Source of the DNA: Ulva prolifera
Taxonomy: Eukaryota > Chlorophyta > Ulvophyceae > Ulvales > Ulvaceae
Direction of reading: 5' to 3'
DNA: 64,000 nucleotides
Assembly (NCBI GenBank): GCA_023078555.1
Contig: CM041199.1
Coordinates: forward strand, 2,173,101-2,237,100
Made by a program: the position numbers and the translations under genes. This document shows, in pieces, positions 1 to 10,962 of this stretch. The notes under the pieces were generated by a model that was not told the origin of the DNA, ran no database searches, and was given only the letters and a program-made list of their open reading frames with translations. Numbering within the stretch: the first letter of the stretch is position 1; each line of letters begins with the position of its first letter.

Positions 1-2077
1 AAAGTGGACTCCACGTCTCTGCCGCAGGCACCGGGCCTTGAAGTGCCTGTAAACGCTGGGTCCACTGATATAGTGCCGTAGCCATGTTTTCGATGTCCAC
101 CAGCCATCTTCGATGCAGCCGAGGGCCTCCTTGCTGCCATGAATTACAAAACCCGAGGGCCACGAGCAGGTGTCGCGTGAGAGAGCCATGCCAGTGTGTA
201 CATCTGTGTAGATCAGCTCGAGATGTGGTTTGTCTCCTCGCAGTTGAGGTTGCACTCGGTGCCAGTACGCTCTCAAAGCATCAGGCATATAGTTGCAGTC
301 TAGTGACACGACCGCTATACCACTACATGCACTGCAGTGCGGTGAGGAGTCCTCACTGACGATGAGGTCTCTCAGCTGCAGAGTTGCTGCATGGCCCCGT
401 GTGCACCGCTGTGGGCGGGCACACGCAATGCCTCATGCGTGATTGCTTCCGGTGCTCGGCATTGCCACTAGCTCTTGGGGTCGCCTACACAAGAGAGTGT
501 TTCAGTTATTCGTAAGTTTGCTGGTTGTGTCCCCCACATTCAACAGCGATGAAAGGCTCGGCTGTGAGGCGTGGGAGTTTGTGCTTCTCCGGGTCTGTAT
601 ATTTGCTGGATCCCCAGACCGAATGTGCAATCATTCATGAATGATTGCAGTTCTAGGCAGTCTACCTGAGTGGACCACCACACCATAACCAGGGCCCCAG
701 CTTTCGCAGTCTGCTGCATGCATGGCTCCACCGGACTCCACATGCCAAGTTCATGTACGTACATACAAAGGACAGAGGCAGGGCGTGCATGCTACCGGTT
801 CTCGGATCCACTCGCAAACTCACTCATTCATGGCATAGGCCGGGCACGAGCTCGCACCACGGCCCTACCGGCAATACCTGCCATTTACGTCTGTAGTTAC
901 ACAGGACAGAGGCCGGGCATGGAGCCGTTTCTCGGAATGCACTCGCAAATCCACTCACTCATTCATCGCACCGGGCACGAGCGCGTGCCACGGCCCTGTA
1001 CGTATGCATATATATATTTACATGATTACAAAGTCGCATCCACTTCATGCAGTGGACACTCTCCTGCGTTACGACCTGGCTGGCCGCAGCTGCGCGGGCA
1101 GCGAGGGAACGGGGCTCACGGCCCGCATCGTGATCACCAGAGGACCAGCGCCACGTGCCTGCCTTGCCGGCTCTGCCCCTTTCCAGGGAGGCTCAACACA
1201 CAATCCCCATTACCAGAAGAGCCGTTCCCGGGGGCCCCGGTGGTGCAGGGGACGGCGCTGCAGCTGTAGGCAGAGTGGCGTTGGACGCAGAGCGCGGGGT
1301 TCTTCCGCTCACTCTTTTGTAACACCAGAGCCCAGGGTGACCGGCTGCCTGCGGCGCGCGTGCAGAGGCAAACAGAGCACCCGAGGAGGCCGGAGAGCAA
1401 CGCCCGGAGAGATAGAAAAACAGCACGCAAAGAGGCAGGAGAGGTGCACCCTAGCAGGTGGGCATAGCACCCGGACGCGCTGGAGAGCGCAGCACACGCG
1501 CGACGCCGTCCGCGTCAGACGGGGCGCAGCGCTGTGGGTGTGCTGTGCCGCCGGCTGATGCTGCCGCAGCAAACCCACGCAACGCAGCACGGGCCGGCAC
1601 CTTCTACACAGCTACACAGGGTCCTCTTCAACCCATTGGCTCAGCCGTGTGGGCAGCAATAACCAGGGCCCAACTCATGCAGCCCCGTCCAGGCTGCCTC
1701 CACTCCGGCTCCGTGATGCTGGACGCCCCGCAGGTGAGACCCGGCTACTGCTGCGGCACGGTCATCATGGTCTCGCCTTCAGCAGTTGTGCAAAGCCGAC
1801 GGGCTGTCATAACAAAAACCCCCCTGCGCTGGGCCGCACTGCTGTTCTGATTCCTGACGGCTACCTGCGTGCGCGCTTCGGCGCCGACCGCCTTGTGCGT
1901 ACCATCGCCGCTGACACCGCTCGCGGCGATTGTAAACGAAAACCTCACTTTACTGTGCAAGTCTGTGATCGCAAGGATGCAAGCGCCCGCTCCACGAGTT
2001 CGGAGCGGCACCACACGCCGCAACCTCCCGCCCCGCGACGTCCGTCGCCATGGTCCGGGAACGACACCTGCGCCGCG
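1..2077. other. spacer downstream of the VDR-type gene
   Basis: No gene can be supported. Several overlapping ORFs exist on both strands, but none shows a recognisable motif or consistent splice structure. The right part should include the 3' UTR of the minus-strand gene that stops at 2078. Around 304-345 there is a degenerate copy of the short 'ccagtggta...' hairpin repeat seen elsewhere in the window. Confidence 0.5.
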
Positions 2078-2752
2078 TCACGGCGCGAGCTCGCGCCACG
2101 CCACGTCGCCGTAGTCCGGGACCGACAGCGGAGCCTCGTCGCACTGCGCGTTGTCGACGGTGTACATCTCCCACGGCCGGATGCCGCAGCTTGCGAGGGC
2201 GGCGTCGATGCGGCGGGTGGCCTCGGGGTCCTCCGGCACGCGGCCGGAGGGCGTGCAGATGAGGGCCCCGCGGTACGTGATGCCGGCGGCGGAGGCGGCT
2301 CCGCTGTAGTAGAACACCGCCCACGCAAACCCCTCCTCGCAGTCCATGATCTTCCAGTACTCTCTGCACCCGTAACACCCACATCAGCCCAAGTTTTGTT
2401 GGTGGCAATGTGCTGTGTAGTTTGTGCTGGTGCTCTGCTGTATGATGGCCCGAGCTTCTGTCATTTTCCTCATCTCCGGGGCGCACGGCAACGAAACCAA
2501 AGCCGGCCTGGCGATCTCATATGCCTGGAGGCCGTGAGTTCACTCACAGACATGTTGCAGCCAGTCTGGAGGCTGTGCGCGCCGCATCAGATTCACATGC
2601 CGCATTGTGCACACGGCAGAACACATAATGGGCACTCACGTGTCTCTTCTGGCCATGTGGAGGTAGGTATGGCCATGCGTGGAGCACAGAACAGACGCCC
2701 CCTTGCGTGCTGTACTCATGCTGTGCGCTGGTCATGAGGCGTGCTTGCGGAG

Positions 2753-2788
<36 letters not shown>

Positions 2789-3457
2789 GGGGGCGCACTT
2801 GGATGTGACGCCGTTGTCAAGGACGCTGAAGTAGAAGGTTCCGGGGTCGGCGCCGCGGCGCACGCGGTAGTGTCGGCGCCGCCACACGACGCGGCCGTCG
2901 AGCGTCTGCACCTTGAAGATCGGGTCGTACCACATCGCCTTGCCCTTGGCCCGGTACCACAGCTGGAACTGGCACGGGAAGAAGTCGTACGCTGCATGCA
3001 TTGCGCGCTCAGTGCAGCCGCGCCGATGCAGGTGGTTCCGTGGAGCGTGCCCCCTCAGCCCCCGCCTTGTGTCTCGCAATATGGCATAGGCCGCCTGAAG
3101 GGTGTGGCTGATGCCAAAAGTGCGCTCACGGGAGATGACGAGTGGGTCATTCTGTTTTGTTTCAGGCAGATGCAGAAGGCGCCGCTGTTGTGACCGTGGA
3201 CCAGCAACCGCCTCGCAACGGCCCCGTGTGATAAGTGGCCCACGTTGAGCCGGCTATGATCAGAGACCACCAGGGCTCATCAAGCTTGGGGCGTGTGGGC
3301 GACACGACCGCTGGTCGCTGATGCATGGCAGGCACTGTAGAAGGCGCCGGACACGCTGTGCATCAGGGCCGGAGGTCAACTGACTCCAATATGGCGCATT
3401 CAGCACGCGCTCACGCACGCACGCACGCACGCACGCGCACGCACACGCACGCACACG

Positions 3458-3546
<89 letters not shown>

Positions 3547-4727
3547 CCCGCACTTGCCGACTGCACGCCTGCACCGTGCCTCAGATCCCTCCCTGGCAGC
3601 AGCGCCACGGCATGCACCACGACACACTGGCCCTGCCCAACACCTACGCACACTCCGCCCCTCCTGTCTGTGCGTGCCAGCCTGTGCAGGGGCGCTGGGA
3701 CTGAGCGGTGGACCTTTGAATCGACACTTCGGTCACATCGCCTCGTAGTCCGCTTCGGCGGACCGCCATTTGAAGGCCCGTGCTGTTGGGAGTTGTGTCT
3801 GCGGCCGGTGCGGGAGCAGAGGATCGAGCGCACCAGGGTTTTTGCCGCAGGCGACACGCCAGCTGAAGGCCTCCCGTGGCGCCGCCTGCTGCGCGAGGTG
3901 GCCGACGAAGATGTCCTCCGCGGCGTCATGCGTGAGCGGCGCGCCGCGGAAGGCGGCGAGCGGCGGCGGGTCGGGCGTCATCGGGATCTCGGCGGAGTTG
4001 CGCAGGCAGTTGTTGCGCTGCAGGATGCACTTGCTGAAGTCCTCGAGCAGCGGGCTCTCGTACGAGGCGAGCACTCGGTAGCTGCACACCTGCACCCCGG
4101 TGGCGGCCGTCGGACCTGATCACACGGAATAATGTCACCCTGTTGGGCTTACTTCCTGGATGGCAGCCCTGAAAATGCTGCAAGGCGACCCAACACTGCC
4201 GCACACACCCCCGGTGGTTTGCACGTGACCAGTCGGAACACTGTGGGGGGGGCTGGACCGCGCTCAGCCGTCCGTAGCTTAGCCAGCAGCGGGCGGGCGG
4301 TGCAGCGCACGCACACAAAGGCTGCATGCGTGCGCCGGAGGCACGAGGCCTGCTCACATGCACGTCTGTGCAGACCTCGCTAGAGCGATGCTGAGCGTCC
4401 GGGGTCGGAGGTCCAGGCCGCGGCGCACCTCGATGCCATGTCGTGGAGCAGCAACGACGGCGCCGCGGTGGGGACGCGCAATCACCAGTCGAGAAAAAGA
4501 CAACTAGTAGCGGGACCCATTGCGGGCGTGATCAGTGCGCTCCGCCCCATGTGCTCCGTGCATTCAGAGCATGCATAGAGCTCAAGCAAATACCACGCGC
4601 ACGCGTGCCATAGGTAGCGCTGCTCGATACAACAGTATCACACGCCGTATGATCATGGCCAACGCCATGCCGCGCCGCACAGTGCACCACGCGCCGCGCT
4701 CTCATGCGGTGCAGCACACGGGCGCGG

Positions 4728-4766
<39 letters not shown>

Positions 4767-5014
4767 ACGCCTGCAGTTGAAGTGAGGCTGGAGCGCACCT
4801 GGTCGTTGAGGCCGCACGCACTGAGGCCGTCAAGCGCGGCCTTGCACTGAGGGTCGCTCACACACGCCGTGATCTGGTCGCGGCACTTGGTCAGCATGCA
4901 GCCGAGGCTCTGCAGGTCGCCCATGTTGACCTGCACGCACGCGCCACCGCCCCCGTGCAGGACTCTGACAGGAGAGTGGACGGGAACAAACACATTTTTT
5001 GTCCGAATCAACAG

Positions 5015-5091
<77 letters not shown>

Positions 5092-5636
5092 GCCCCCGTG
5101 CAGGACTGAATTCATGCAGCCAGGCAGTTGTTGCTATCCACTCTGGCTGCCGCGGGGCCCCGCCGCACTTGAGCATGCGACAGTAGCCCGGCACAACTCT
5201 GGCCGCTGGAGCTCAGGCGGAGTGTTGAGCAGCGCTGTGGGTACGGTAGCTCTGAGCAGTGGCCTGTGCGCACGGCACCGCATGCATACATGCATGGAGG
5301 GGGCAGGGCTGCAGTGCGCAGTGGCGTGTGTGCACGGCACCGCATGCATGCATGCATGGAGGGACCAGGGCTGCAGTGCGCAGTGGCGTGCGCGCACCGC
5401 ACCTGTGTGCACGGCACCGGCGTGACGCAGTCGTTGATGGCGAGCATGAGCATGAAGGCGAGGTCGTCGGAGCTGCGCCGCTGCCAGAGGTCCTGCAGCG
5501 CCGGCCACGCCGCAGCCGCCGCGGCCCAGGGCAGCGTGGCCGGCAGCTTGGCGAGCAGCGCGGCGGCCCTCGGCGGCAGCCGCCCGACCGGGAGCCCCCG
5601 CAGCGTTGTCTCGCGGAGCAGCTCCTGCATGTGCCC
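2078..5636 (-). CDS. violaxanthin de-epoxidase-related (VDR-type) protein, 5' end not resolved
   Basis: Plastid lipocalin-fold protein of the violaxanthin de-epoxidase family. True VDE reduces violaxanthin to zeaxanthin in the thylakoid lumen; the role of the related VDR proteins is less certain. Exons in transcript order: 5636-5403, 4930-4799, 4089-3834, 2991-2799, 2363-2078. All junctions are in phase, with GTGCG donors and TGCAG-like acceptors. The 4930-4799 exon carries the Cys-rich domain (CMLTKCRDQITACVSDPQC). The next exon reads VCSYRVLASYESPLLEDF and RGAPLTHDAAEDIFVGHL. The lipocalin part follows (NPAYDFFPCQ, WYDPIFKVQTLDGRVVWRRR, GTFYFSVLDNGV, EYWKIMDCEEGFAWAVF, WEMYTVDN). Wording such as YDFFPCQ and the VCSYR junction fits VDR better than classical VDE. 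The first exon listed starts at an acceptor, so the transit-peptide exon lies further right and was not found. Introns hold the (GT)n and poly-C tracts. Confidence 0.85.
2433..2462 (+). repeat. dispersed repeat family C, copy 1
   Basis: gctctgctgtatgatggccc followed by 'gagcttct' recurs at 9028-9057 and 54567-54596 (gctctgccacacaatggccc and gctctgacatacaatggccc). Short, three copies, same orientation; this copy is in a VDR-gene intron. Confidence 0.6.
2754..2787. repeat. poly-G tract (poly-C on the VDR-gene sense strand)
   Basis: Uninterrupted run of about 34 G on the plus strand. On the minus-strand transcript it is a C run starting about 11 nt inside the intron whose GTGCGC donor is at 2798. 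Confidence 0.95.
3412..3545. repeat. (CA)n microsatellite with a CACG-rich left arm
   Basis: Pure (CA)n from about 3462 to 3545, preceded by interrupted acgc/acac repeats. It lies in the VDR-gene intron between 3834 and 2991 and is (GT)n on the sense strand. Cys-Val repeat ORFs called here are artefacts. Confidence 0.95.
4097..4198. mobile_element. degenerate copy of the 102-bp hAT-type MITE
   Basis: It aligns over exactly 102 bp with the intact element at 57401-57502. The right terminal sequence CGACCCAACACTG (4186-4198) is identical and the 'aaatgctgcaa' block is shared. The left terminus has decayed and no clear target-site duplication remains. It lies in the VDR-gene intron, its left end only about 5 bp from the splice acceptor CAG at 4092-4090. 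Confidence 0.7.
4733..4764. repeat. poly-G tract (poly-C on the VDR-gene sense strand)
   Basis: About 32 G in a row. On the minus-strand transcript it is a C run about 35 nt after the GTGCGC donor at 4798. Confidence 0.95.
5016..5090. repeat. (CA)n microsatellite
   Basis: About 75 bp of (CA)n, in the VDR-gene intron upstream of the Cys-rich exon. It is flanked by two copies of the 19-bp sequence ccgcccccgtgcaggact(c/g): one at about 4948-4966, one at about 5091-5108. Confidence 0.95.
5257..5403. repeat. 62-bp minisatellite, about 2.3 copies
   Basis: Units at 5257-5318 and 5319-5380, then a partial copy to about 5403. Each unit contains gcacggcaccgcatgca and ggctgcagtgcg. The right end coincides with the VDR-gene 5' splice site (exon end 5403), so the array fills the start of that intron. 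Confidence 0.85.
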
Positions 5637-5786
5637 CTGTGTACAGGCGAGTAGTGTGGAAAAACTAATGTACAATGTATTTGACTGTTTCCGTAGATAT
5701 GCGCTCGACCCCAATGGTCTGCTGCTACAAATGTGACACGTACTCCTGCGGATTGACCGACTCATGCATGCGTGCTGGTGAGCCGG

Positions 5787-5880
5787 CGCAGGTAAAGTAA
5801 AGTAAATCTAAATTTACTGAGCCGTATCCTATTGGACATTGACAACTCCGAATTAACGGGACCACATACGCCGGTATACC
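5787..5880 (-). repeat. dispersed repeat family A, copy 1
   Basis: The reverse complement reads ...gtcccgttaattcgg...gtccaataggatacggctcag..., ending in ttactttactttac. It matches copies at 19908-19980, 45855-45970, 55024-55081 and 56255-56365. No coding capacity is visible; probably a non-autonomous element. Confidence 0.75.
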
Positions 5881-6744
5881 AGGTGCATACCTGCCCTTTT
5901 CTCTCATAATAGGAGTGAAAACTAGCTCGAAGAGGGGGCGGTGGTGCGGAGAAGCACCAGACGCGTTGCTACAGCGCGGGGCATGAACGGAGCCTTGAGG
6001 CGGACTCGGGAGCAGCGGGGCTGGCCCTGTGGTCCTCTCATGAGCAAAGCACATGCTGATGTTGCGAGTCAAATTTGCGGTGACAGCCCCGAAGAAACGA
6101 GGACATGAACAGATGCAGAGATCAGCGGTGAGCCGCGATGACGATCGATTTGTCTCAAGATCTCTATGCCGTTGCTGCTGCTCTTAGGGAGTGGCCAACT
6201 GCCGCCTTTCGGCACGGTGGATGCGTGTGAGGACAGTGCGTGGGTTGCTGTTGCGATAGTCATGCTGCTTTGTGTGCCCTGAGCGTGGCAGTACTGCAAT
6301 GCAATCTGGAATTGACGCTGCTGGGAGCAGCGGCCCTCAGGCAATAGGGATGCGGTTTTGCATTCATACGTGATGTTCTCGTCGTGGTTGGCCTGAGGGC
6401 CACAACGTCCTCCTACTGCACAGGCTCAGTGACCATTCCTGCGCCATCAGCGCGCCATCATGGCAGACACTTTACCTTTGAGATACACGCATCCAGTATT
6501 GCTCTACTTGCCTTTCAAAAAAGTCGAAGATCTGCTCCAGCGTTGCTGCCGCTAGTGCATCCGCCACATTGCCACATCTCGGACGCTTCGTCACTGACGC
6601 TTAACAATTCTGCGGCTCCTGTGGTGTGCACGGGCCTTGATTTCGCGCCGGGCGATGGGCGATTTCGCAAAATGATGGCGCGTGCAATGCAGCGAACGCG
6701 CACGACTGCTCTGGGCTGAGAAACACAATACATCATCAACACAC

Positions 6745-7011
6745 CTGGGGTGAGTCTAGGACCATAAACGCTGGCCACTTGAACTCCTGCGCTTTTGCCA
6801 CAACCTTTGTTGACTCCGGATTGTCAACGTCAACAGCCAGGAAGATATCGCTTTCCGAGCAGGCTGATCTGAAGTCATCATGCAATTCTTGGGTCGATGC
6901 ATTTATGGCTTCAGACGACGAGAATGCTTGTAAACTGAGGGCGACGTCCTGTTCCCACGCAAAACGCTCCTTCATCAAGGCGAATACATCCTCCCACAGC
7001 ACGCCTCGGAA
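6745..7011 (-). CDS. candidate exon of an unidentified minus-strand gene
   Basis: An 89-codon open frame with an AG acceptor (CTCAG|TTCCGA at 7012-7011) and a GTGTGT donor after CCCCAG at 6745; both ends are phase 0. It includes FRGVLWEDVFALMKERF, SESDIFLAVDVDNPES and WPAFMVLDSPQ. Composition looks like a folded alpha/beta domain (hydrophobic strand, then an acidic turn). A DUF1995-like fold came to mind but I cannot support it. Flanking exons were not found. Confidence 0.45.
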
Positions 7012-9859
7012 CTGAGATTCACGTTGCGGAGGATATACCACCACCACTGATGCAGAGTGACTGCTGCTCGCAGCCTGCACAGCTGCTCCTCCGTGACGGT
7101 TGTATCGCTGCCTCCGCACGCGATAAAGTAGCAAACGCCTGCCATCTCATCGCCGAAACCGCATCCATTACAAAGACATGGACGGAACGCAGACGCCACC
7201 AAAGACTGCCACATATACAGCAAGCCAATTCTGATAGTCTTCCGTGGGAGCGCACAACGAGGCGAGGCCGGGCTGTTGGAGACTGTGCCTTCCCGACAGT
7301 ACAGGTGTGCCTGTGCACGTTTCGCTGACGTACAAAAGTGCTCCTCATCAATCAGACTACTTTGACCGGCTCGCAATCACTTCGGAGAGCCTGCGCCGGA
7401 AAGCTCCGCGAAAATTCCCGCGCTGCAAGAAAGGCCGTTTGCTCACCGCACAATCTCAAGTCTTGCCAGCCAGGCTGAACGTTGATTCAACCGCGCACGT
7501 ATTTGCTGCAACAGGCAGAAAGGTCGTCCGCTGGGTGATCCAGCCTCTTCGGTGTTTGCTTCTTCTGCATGTACTTGTGCTACGATTGCGCGTGGCTCAA
7601 GCCTTCGCACAGAGTCCCAAATCCTAAATCCGTGGCCCCCCACGACACGGTGATCAACGCGTGAGCTCTGCGGCGATGACAGACCGCCGCGCGGTCCCGG
7701 AAATCATCGCTACTGCCATGTAAATGCATTCCATGCATTGCACATCTCTAAGCGTTCACCACGGACACCTTGCATGTTCAGCGCGAGACACATGTGTTGG
7801 TCTGCCGTTGTTTCATAGATGTCCGCAATGTAGCAAGGGCGCAAGCTGAGTGATGGGTCATGCTTCGATTCAATTGGGCCTCGAAATCACGCTGCAAGGA
7901 CACCAAGACGCTGGGAAGGAAGCCGGCATGGTGCACTGTCCCAGAGACAACGGAAGTGCAGGCACCCACGTCAGAGAGCGCTGCTGACATACAGCACTGC
8001 AGCTGCATGCAGGATCAGCAGCAGTGAGAAGCATATCCGATTCTTTTGTGTCGCTGACTGCAAATTTATATATGTGAGAGCTGTACACACACACCCAAAA
8101 CCAACAGCACTCTCACTTACCACTCACACCGCGAAATAGGCATACACTCAGCAATGAAATACTAAAGTGAATTGATTTTGTGCTCGTGCACTCTGATCAG
8201 AGGAGCTAGCGGCTTGCGATGCATAAACGTGAACAGGTGAAATGATTTGGCCTCTGTCTGATAGTCGAGAACAGTCCAGCCATGTTCAGCCTCAGGCGAA
8301 CGGCAGAGGTTCAAAAGAACAGGATAGCTACGGTTGTTCATCACGAGTATGGCTGCTGTGCCATTCTCTGCAGCGCCTCAGCATGTGCTGGGTACATCTA
8401 GGGCACCCCGTGCCGCTGCACAACACTCTGTGGCGAGTTGCAAGATACATGCTACTGTTGTGTACCTTAATCCGCCTATGGCCAATGTTCCTGTGCAAAG
8501 TATCAATCAGAATACGCTTCCGGATGCCTGAGGCCTTCTGTGTAGGTGCTTGTGATCAAAGTGCTCTGGTCAAGATATTACTTTATCCATCCTTGCCATG
8601 CCAGCAAAAAAGGCCATGGGCATTGCCAAACTGCTGGACTGGGAGCCCAGAATGCATATGCAACATTTTCACATGTAATCCGTCCTTACACAACATGCAA
8701 ACCTGCTCCTTCGGGGAGTGACGCTTCCTCTAGAGCTGTGACTGCCATCCAAAAGCTGTAAGGATGCTCACATATCTTCCAGCAATTTTCACAGATGGTA
8801 TGTGTCAAGGTATTTAAACACCCAAGCATAAGACCACACACATGGATACTTCACCATGCACCCCCAAGGTGTCTGGACCACGCAGCATCAGTGCCATACA
8901 ATGGCCCGATATGTGTAAGTTTACACAAGCAGCATCAGTGCATTGCCACGTGCGAAGAGAATCAACCACGACTGCAGACACCATGCCCGCGCTGCAGCGT
9001 TTTTAATGTCTGGTAATATGCTTTGGTGCTCTGCCACACAATGGCCCGAGCTCTTCTAATTAGCGAGAGTTTTACAACAAGTTAACTAGCGCATGTCGTG
9101 ATCGTATCAGATGCAGCATGCTCCGTGCCGTGCCCTGGCCCGGAGACCGAGTACCAGGCGGTAACGTTAGCTACCTTTTGACATGGATGCCGTATGGTGG
9201 GAAGGTGAGTAGCTTGAAGCTACTAGCTTCAGCAACGCGCACGGGCGAAGCGAACGCACGTTCGCATGTGCGAGCAAGGACACACTGCCGAAGCGGTAGT
9301 GAAAACTGTCAGAGAATACATCAGCGATGATTTGGTTCACAGCCTGCCTGTTGTATAATTGTATAAAAGATCCGCAAGCGGAGAGTATCGGCCGTATCCG
9401 TTACGGACGCCTACAATGCGTGTTATATTATGCAGATATGCACACTGAGACTGCGACATGGCTATCCACAACGCAAAAAAAAACCCGGACAATCATTCGA
9501 AGCATTGCACTACAGATCAGTTCCAGCTAAGGGCAGGAAATGAGACAAACGAGGCCTCGCGAGGCTCGCTTTTCGGAAGGATCCGTAAGCACACGGGGAC
9601 AGGTCCCGGCATATCTCGAGATATTGACTCTCCGCGAGTTGTCGCGAATAGTGCCCATAAAGTATCATGAGAATCCATTGCACGCATCCAGAATCCATTG
9701 CGTGGGGCACATGCTGCATGGATCGCTATGGAGACACAGGCCAGCACAGGTCGTACGGCATGTGATCGGTGAAATCCAAACACTTGCTGTCGTCTGTGCA
9801 AACGCCACACTGGTCTTGCGCTCATCAGCGGCTCCATTGTCCAACAGCCAATGGCACAC

Positions 9860-10047
9860 GCGCGCAGAATAGACTCGGCGCCGATGACTGCCACGGCCAT
9901 GTCCACAATGCGTGATCCGACATAGTGATCAGCTTTGTCATCGTGTGCCGTTTGTGCAATGATAATTGATGGAGTACCAGCGCGCTCCTCCCAATAGGCC
10001 GCAACCTCACGGACCTCGCGAAAACGCAGAAGATTATGGACGCACAC
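9860..10047 (-). CDS. candidate exon, unidentified
   Basis: The open minus-strand frame includes REVREVAAYWEERAGTPSII and SRIVDMAVAVIGAES and ends at a GTGTGC donor at 9859. The start is uncertain. I recognise no family. It could belong to the same gene as the 6745-7011 exon. Confidence 0.3.
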
Positions 10048-10638
10048 CCCAGCGTGCTACAAGATCTCAGGCAGAGTCTGAAGATTGGAAGCTTCTGCTC
10101 TCACAGGCAAGCGGGCCGATGCAAGTACAGCACGCACGCAACCCGCCGAGTGTGCCCGGTGTGCTTTCAGCGCCATGCCTCAACACAATCATATTTCCAG
10201 TGTCATGCAGCAAAATAACATTGGGTGATATATGCTTTGCTTTGTGGGCCTGGTTCTGCTGCAGAGATGCCGCGTCCCCACACTTCCATCGTTTTGCGGT
10301 GATTCTGTCTGGTGTGTATTTTATGGCCAGGAGGTTATATAATGTATAACTGTGTGATTCTGCGGATGTGTGCAGCAGATCCGTTGTCTTCCCGTTTTAC
10401 GCGCGGCGTCATCTTGTGTGTGAGGCCCTCTGTCAAGCGCAAGTGTATCAGCTTCGCTTCGACAACACTCTGCTCAGGACTCGTTGACAGGTCAGCCATA
10501 CTAGGTCACTCGTGATTCAGTCATCATGAGGCCATTGCATTCGATCTGAAACTGAAGACGTCGTTCCCAGCGTCGCTTTACAGTGTGTGCCGGCAGGCGT
10601 GACCAAGCACGTTTCACATCGTTGACACCAAATGCACG

Positions 10639-10962
10639 TCAACCAAATCGTCTTGCCTCTTCATGCCGGTCCTCGCAACGGGTGTTGTCTGTTCCCTCCC
10701 GCTGCCAGCAGCTGTGGTCATGAAATTTTTTAGTTGTGTCAAAAGGTATAGATATAGGAGCCTCGATGACCATTACACTACAATGGTCCGGATGCGTTGC
10801 AGCATCTAGTAGCGTTCTGTGCGGACGCCAGCGGGCTGGATGCTCTTTGTCCAGGGAAATGGAATCTACACGCGCACTCCTCGCACATATAGTTGACAAG
10901 TTTCCAATATCTTTCTGATGTTGCTTCTTCCACTCTGACATTACCTCCCCGCCTTGGTGCAA
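10639..10962 (-). CDS. candidate exon, unidentified
   Basis: A 107-codon minus-strand ORF with protein-like composition (MSEWKKQHQKDIGNLSTI, DKEHPARWRPHRTLLDAA, CSVMVIEAPISIPF). No family is recognised and the splice sites were not fixed. Confidence 0.25.
   Translation of the reverse strand: MHQGGEVMSEWKKQHQKDIGNLSTICARSARVDSISLDKEHPARWRPHRTLLDAATHPDHCSVMVIEAPISIPFDTTKKFHDHSCWQREGTDNTRCEDRHEEARRFG

Noticed and set aside
1004..1850. Overlapping ORFs on both strands near the left edge
   Set aside because: They are mutually exclusive, of GC-driven composition, with no motif or neighbouring exon.
4082..4206. Possible TSD pair ctgcacac/ccgcacac around the degenerate MITE
   Set aside because: 7 of 8 bases match, but the left member would place the element start 7 bp outside the aligned terminus.
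4090..4798. The whole VDR-gene intron as an introner element
   Set aside because: The MITE remnant covers only 102 of about 709 bp, at one end, and the TSD is not intact. It cannot be shown to have created the intron.
3260..5194. Cys-Val, Thr-His and poly-Pro/Gly repeat proteins
   Set aside because: They are translations of (CA)n and poly-G/C tracts inside introns.
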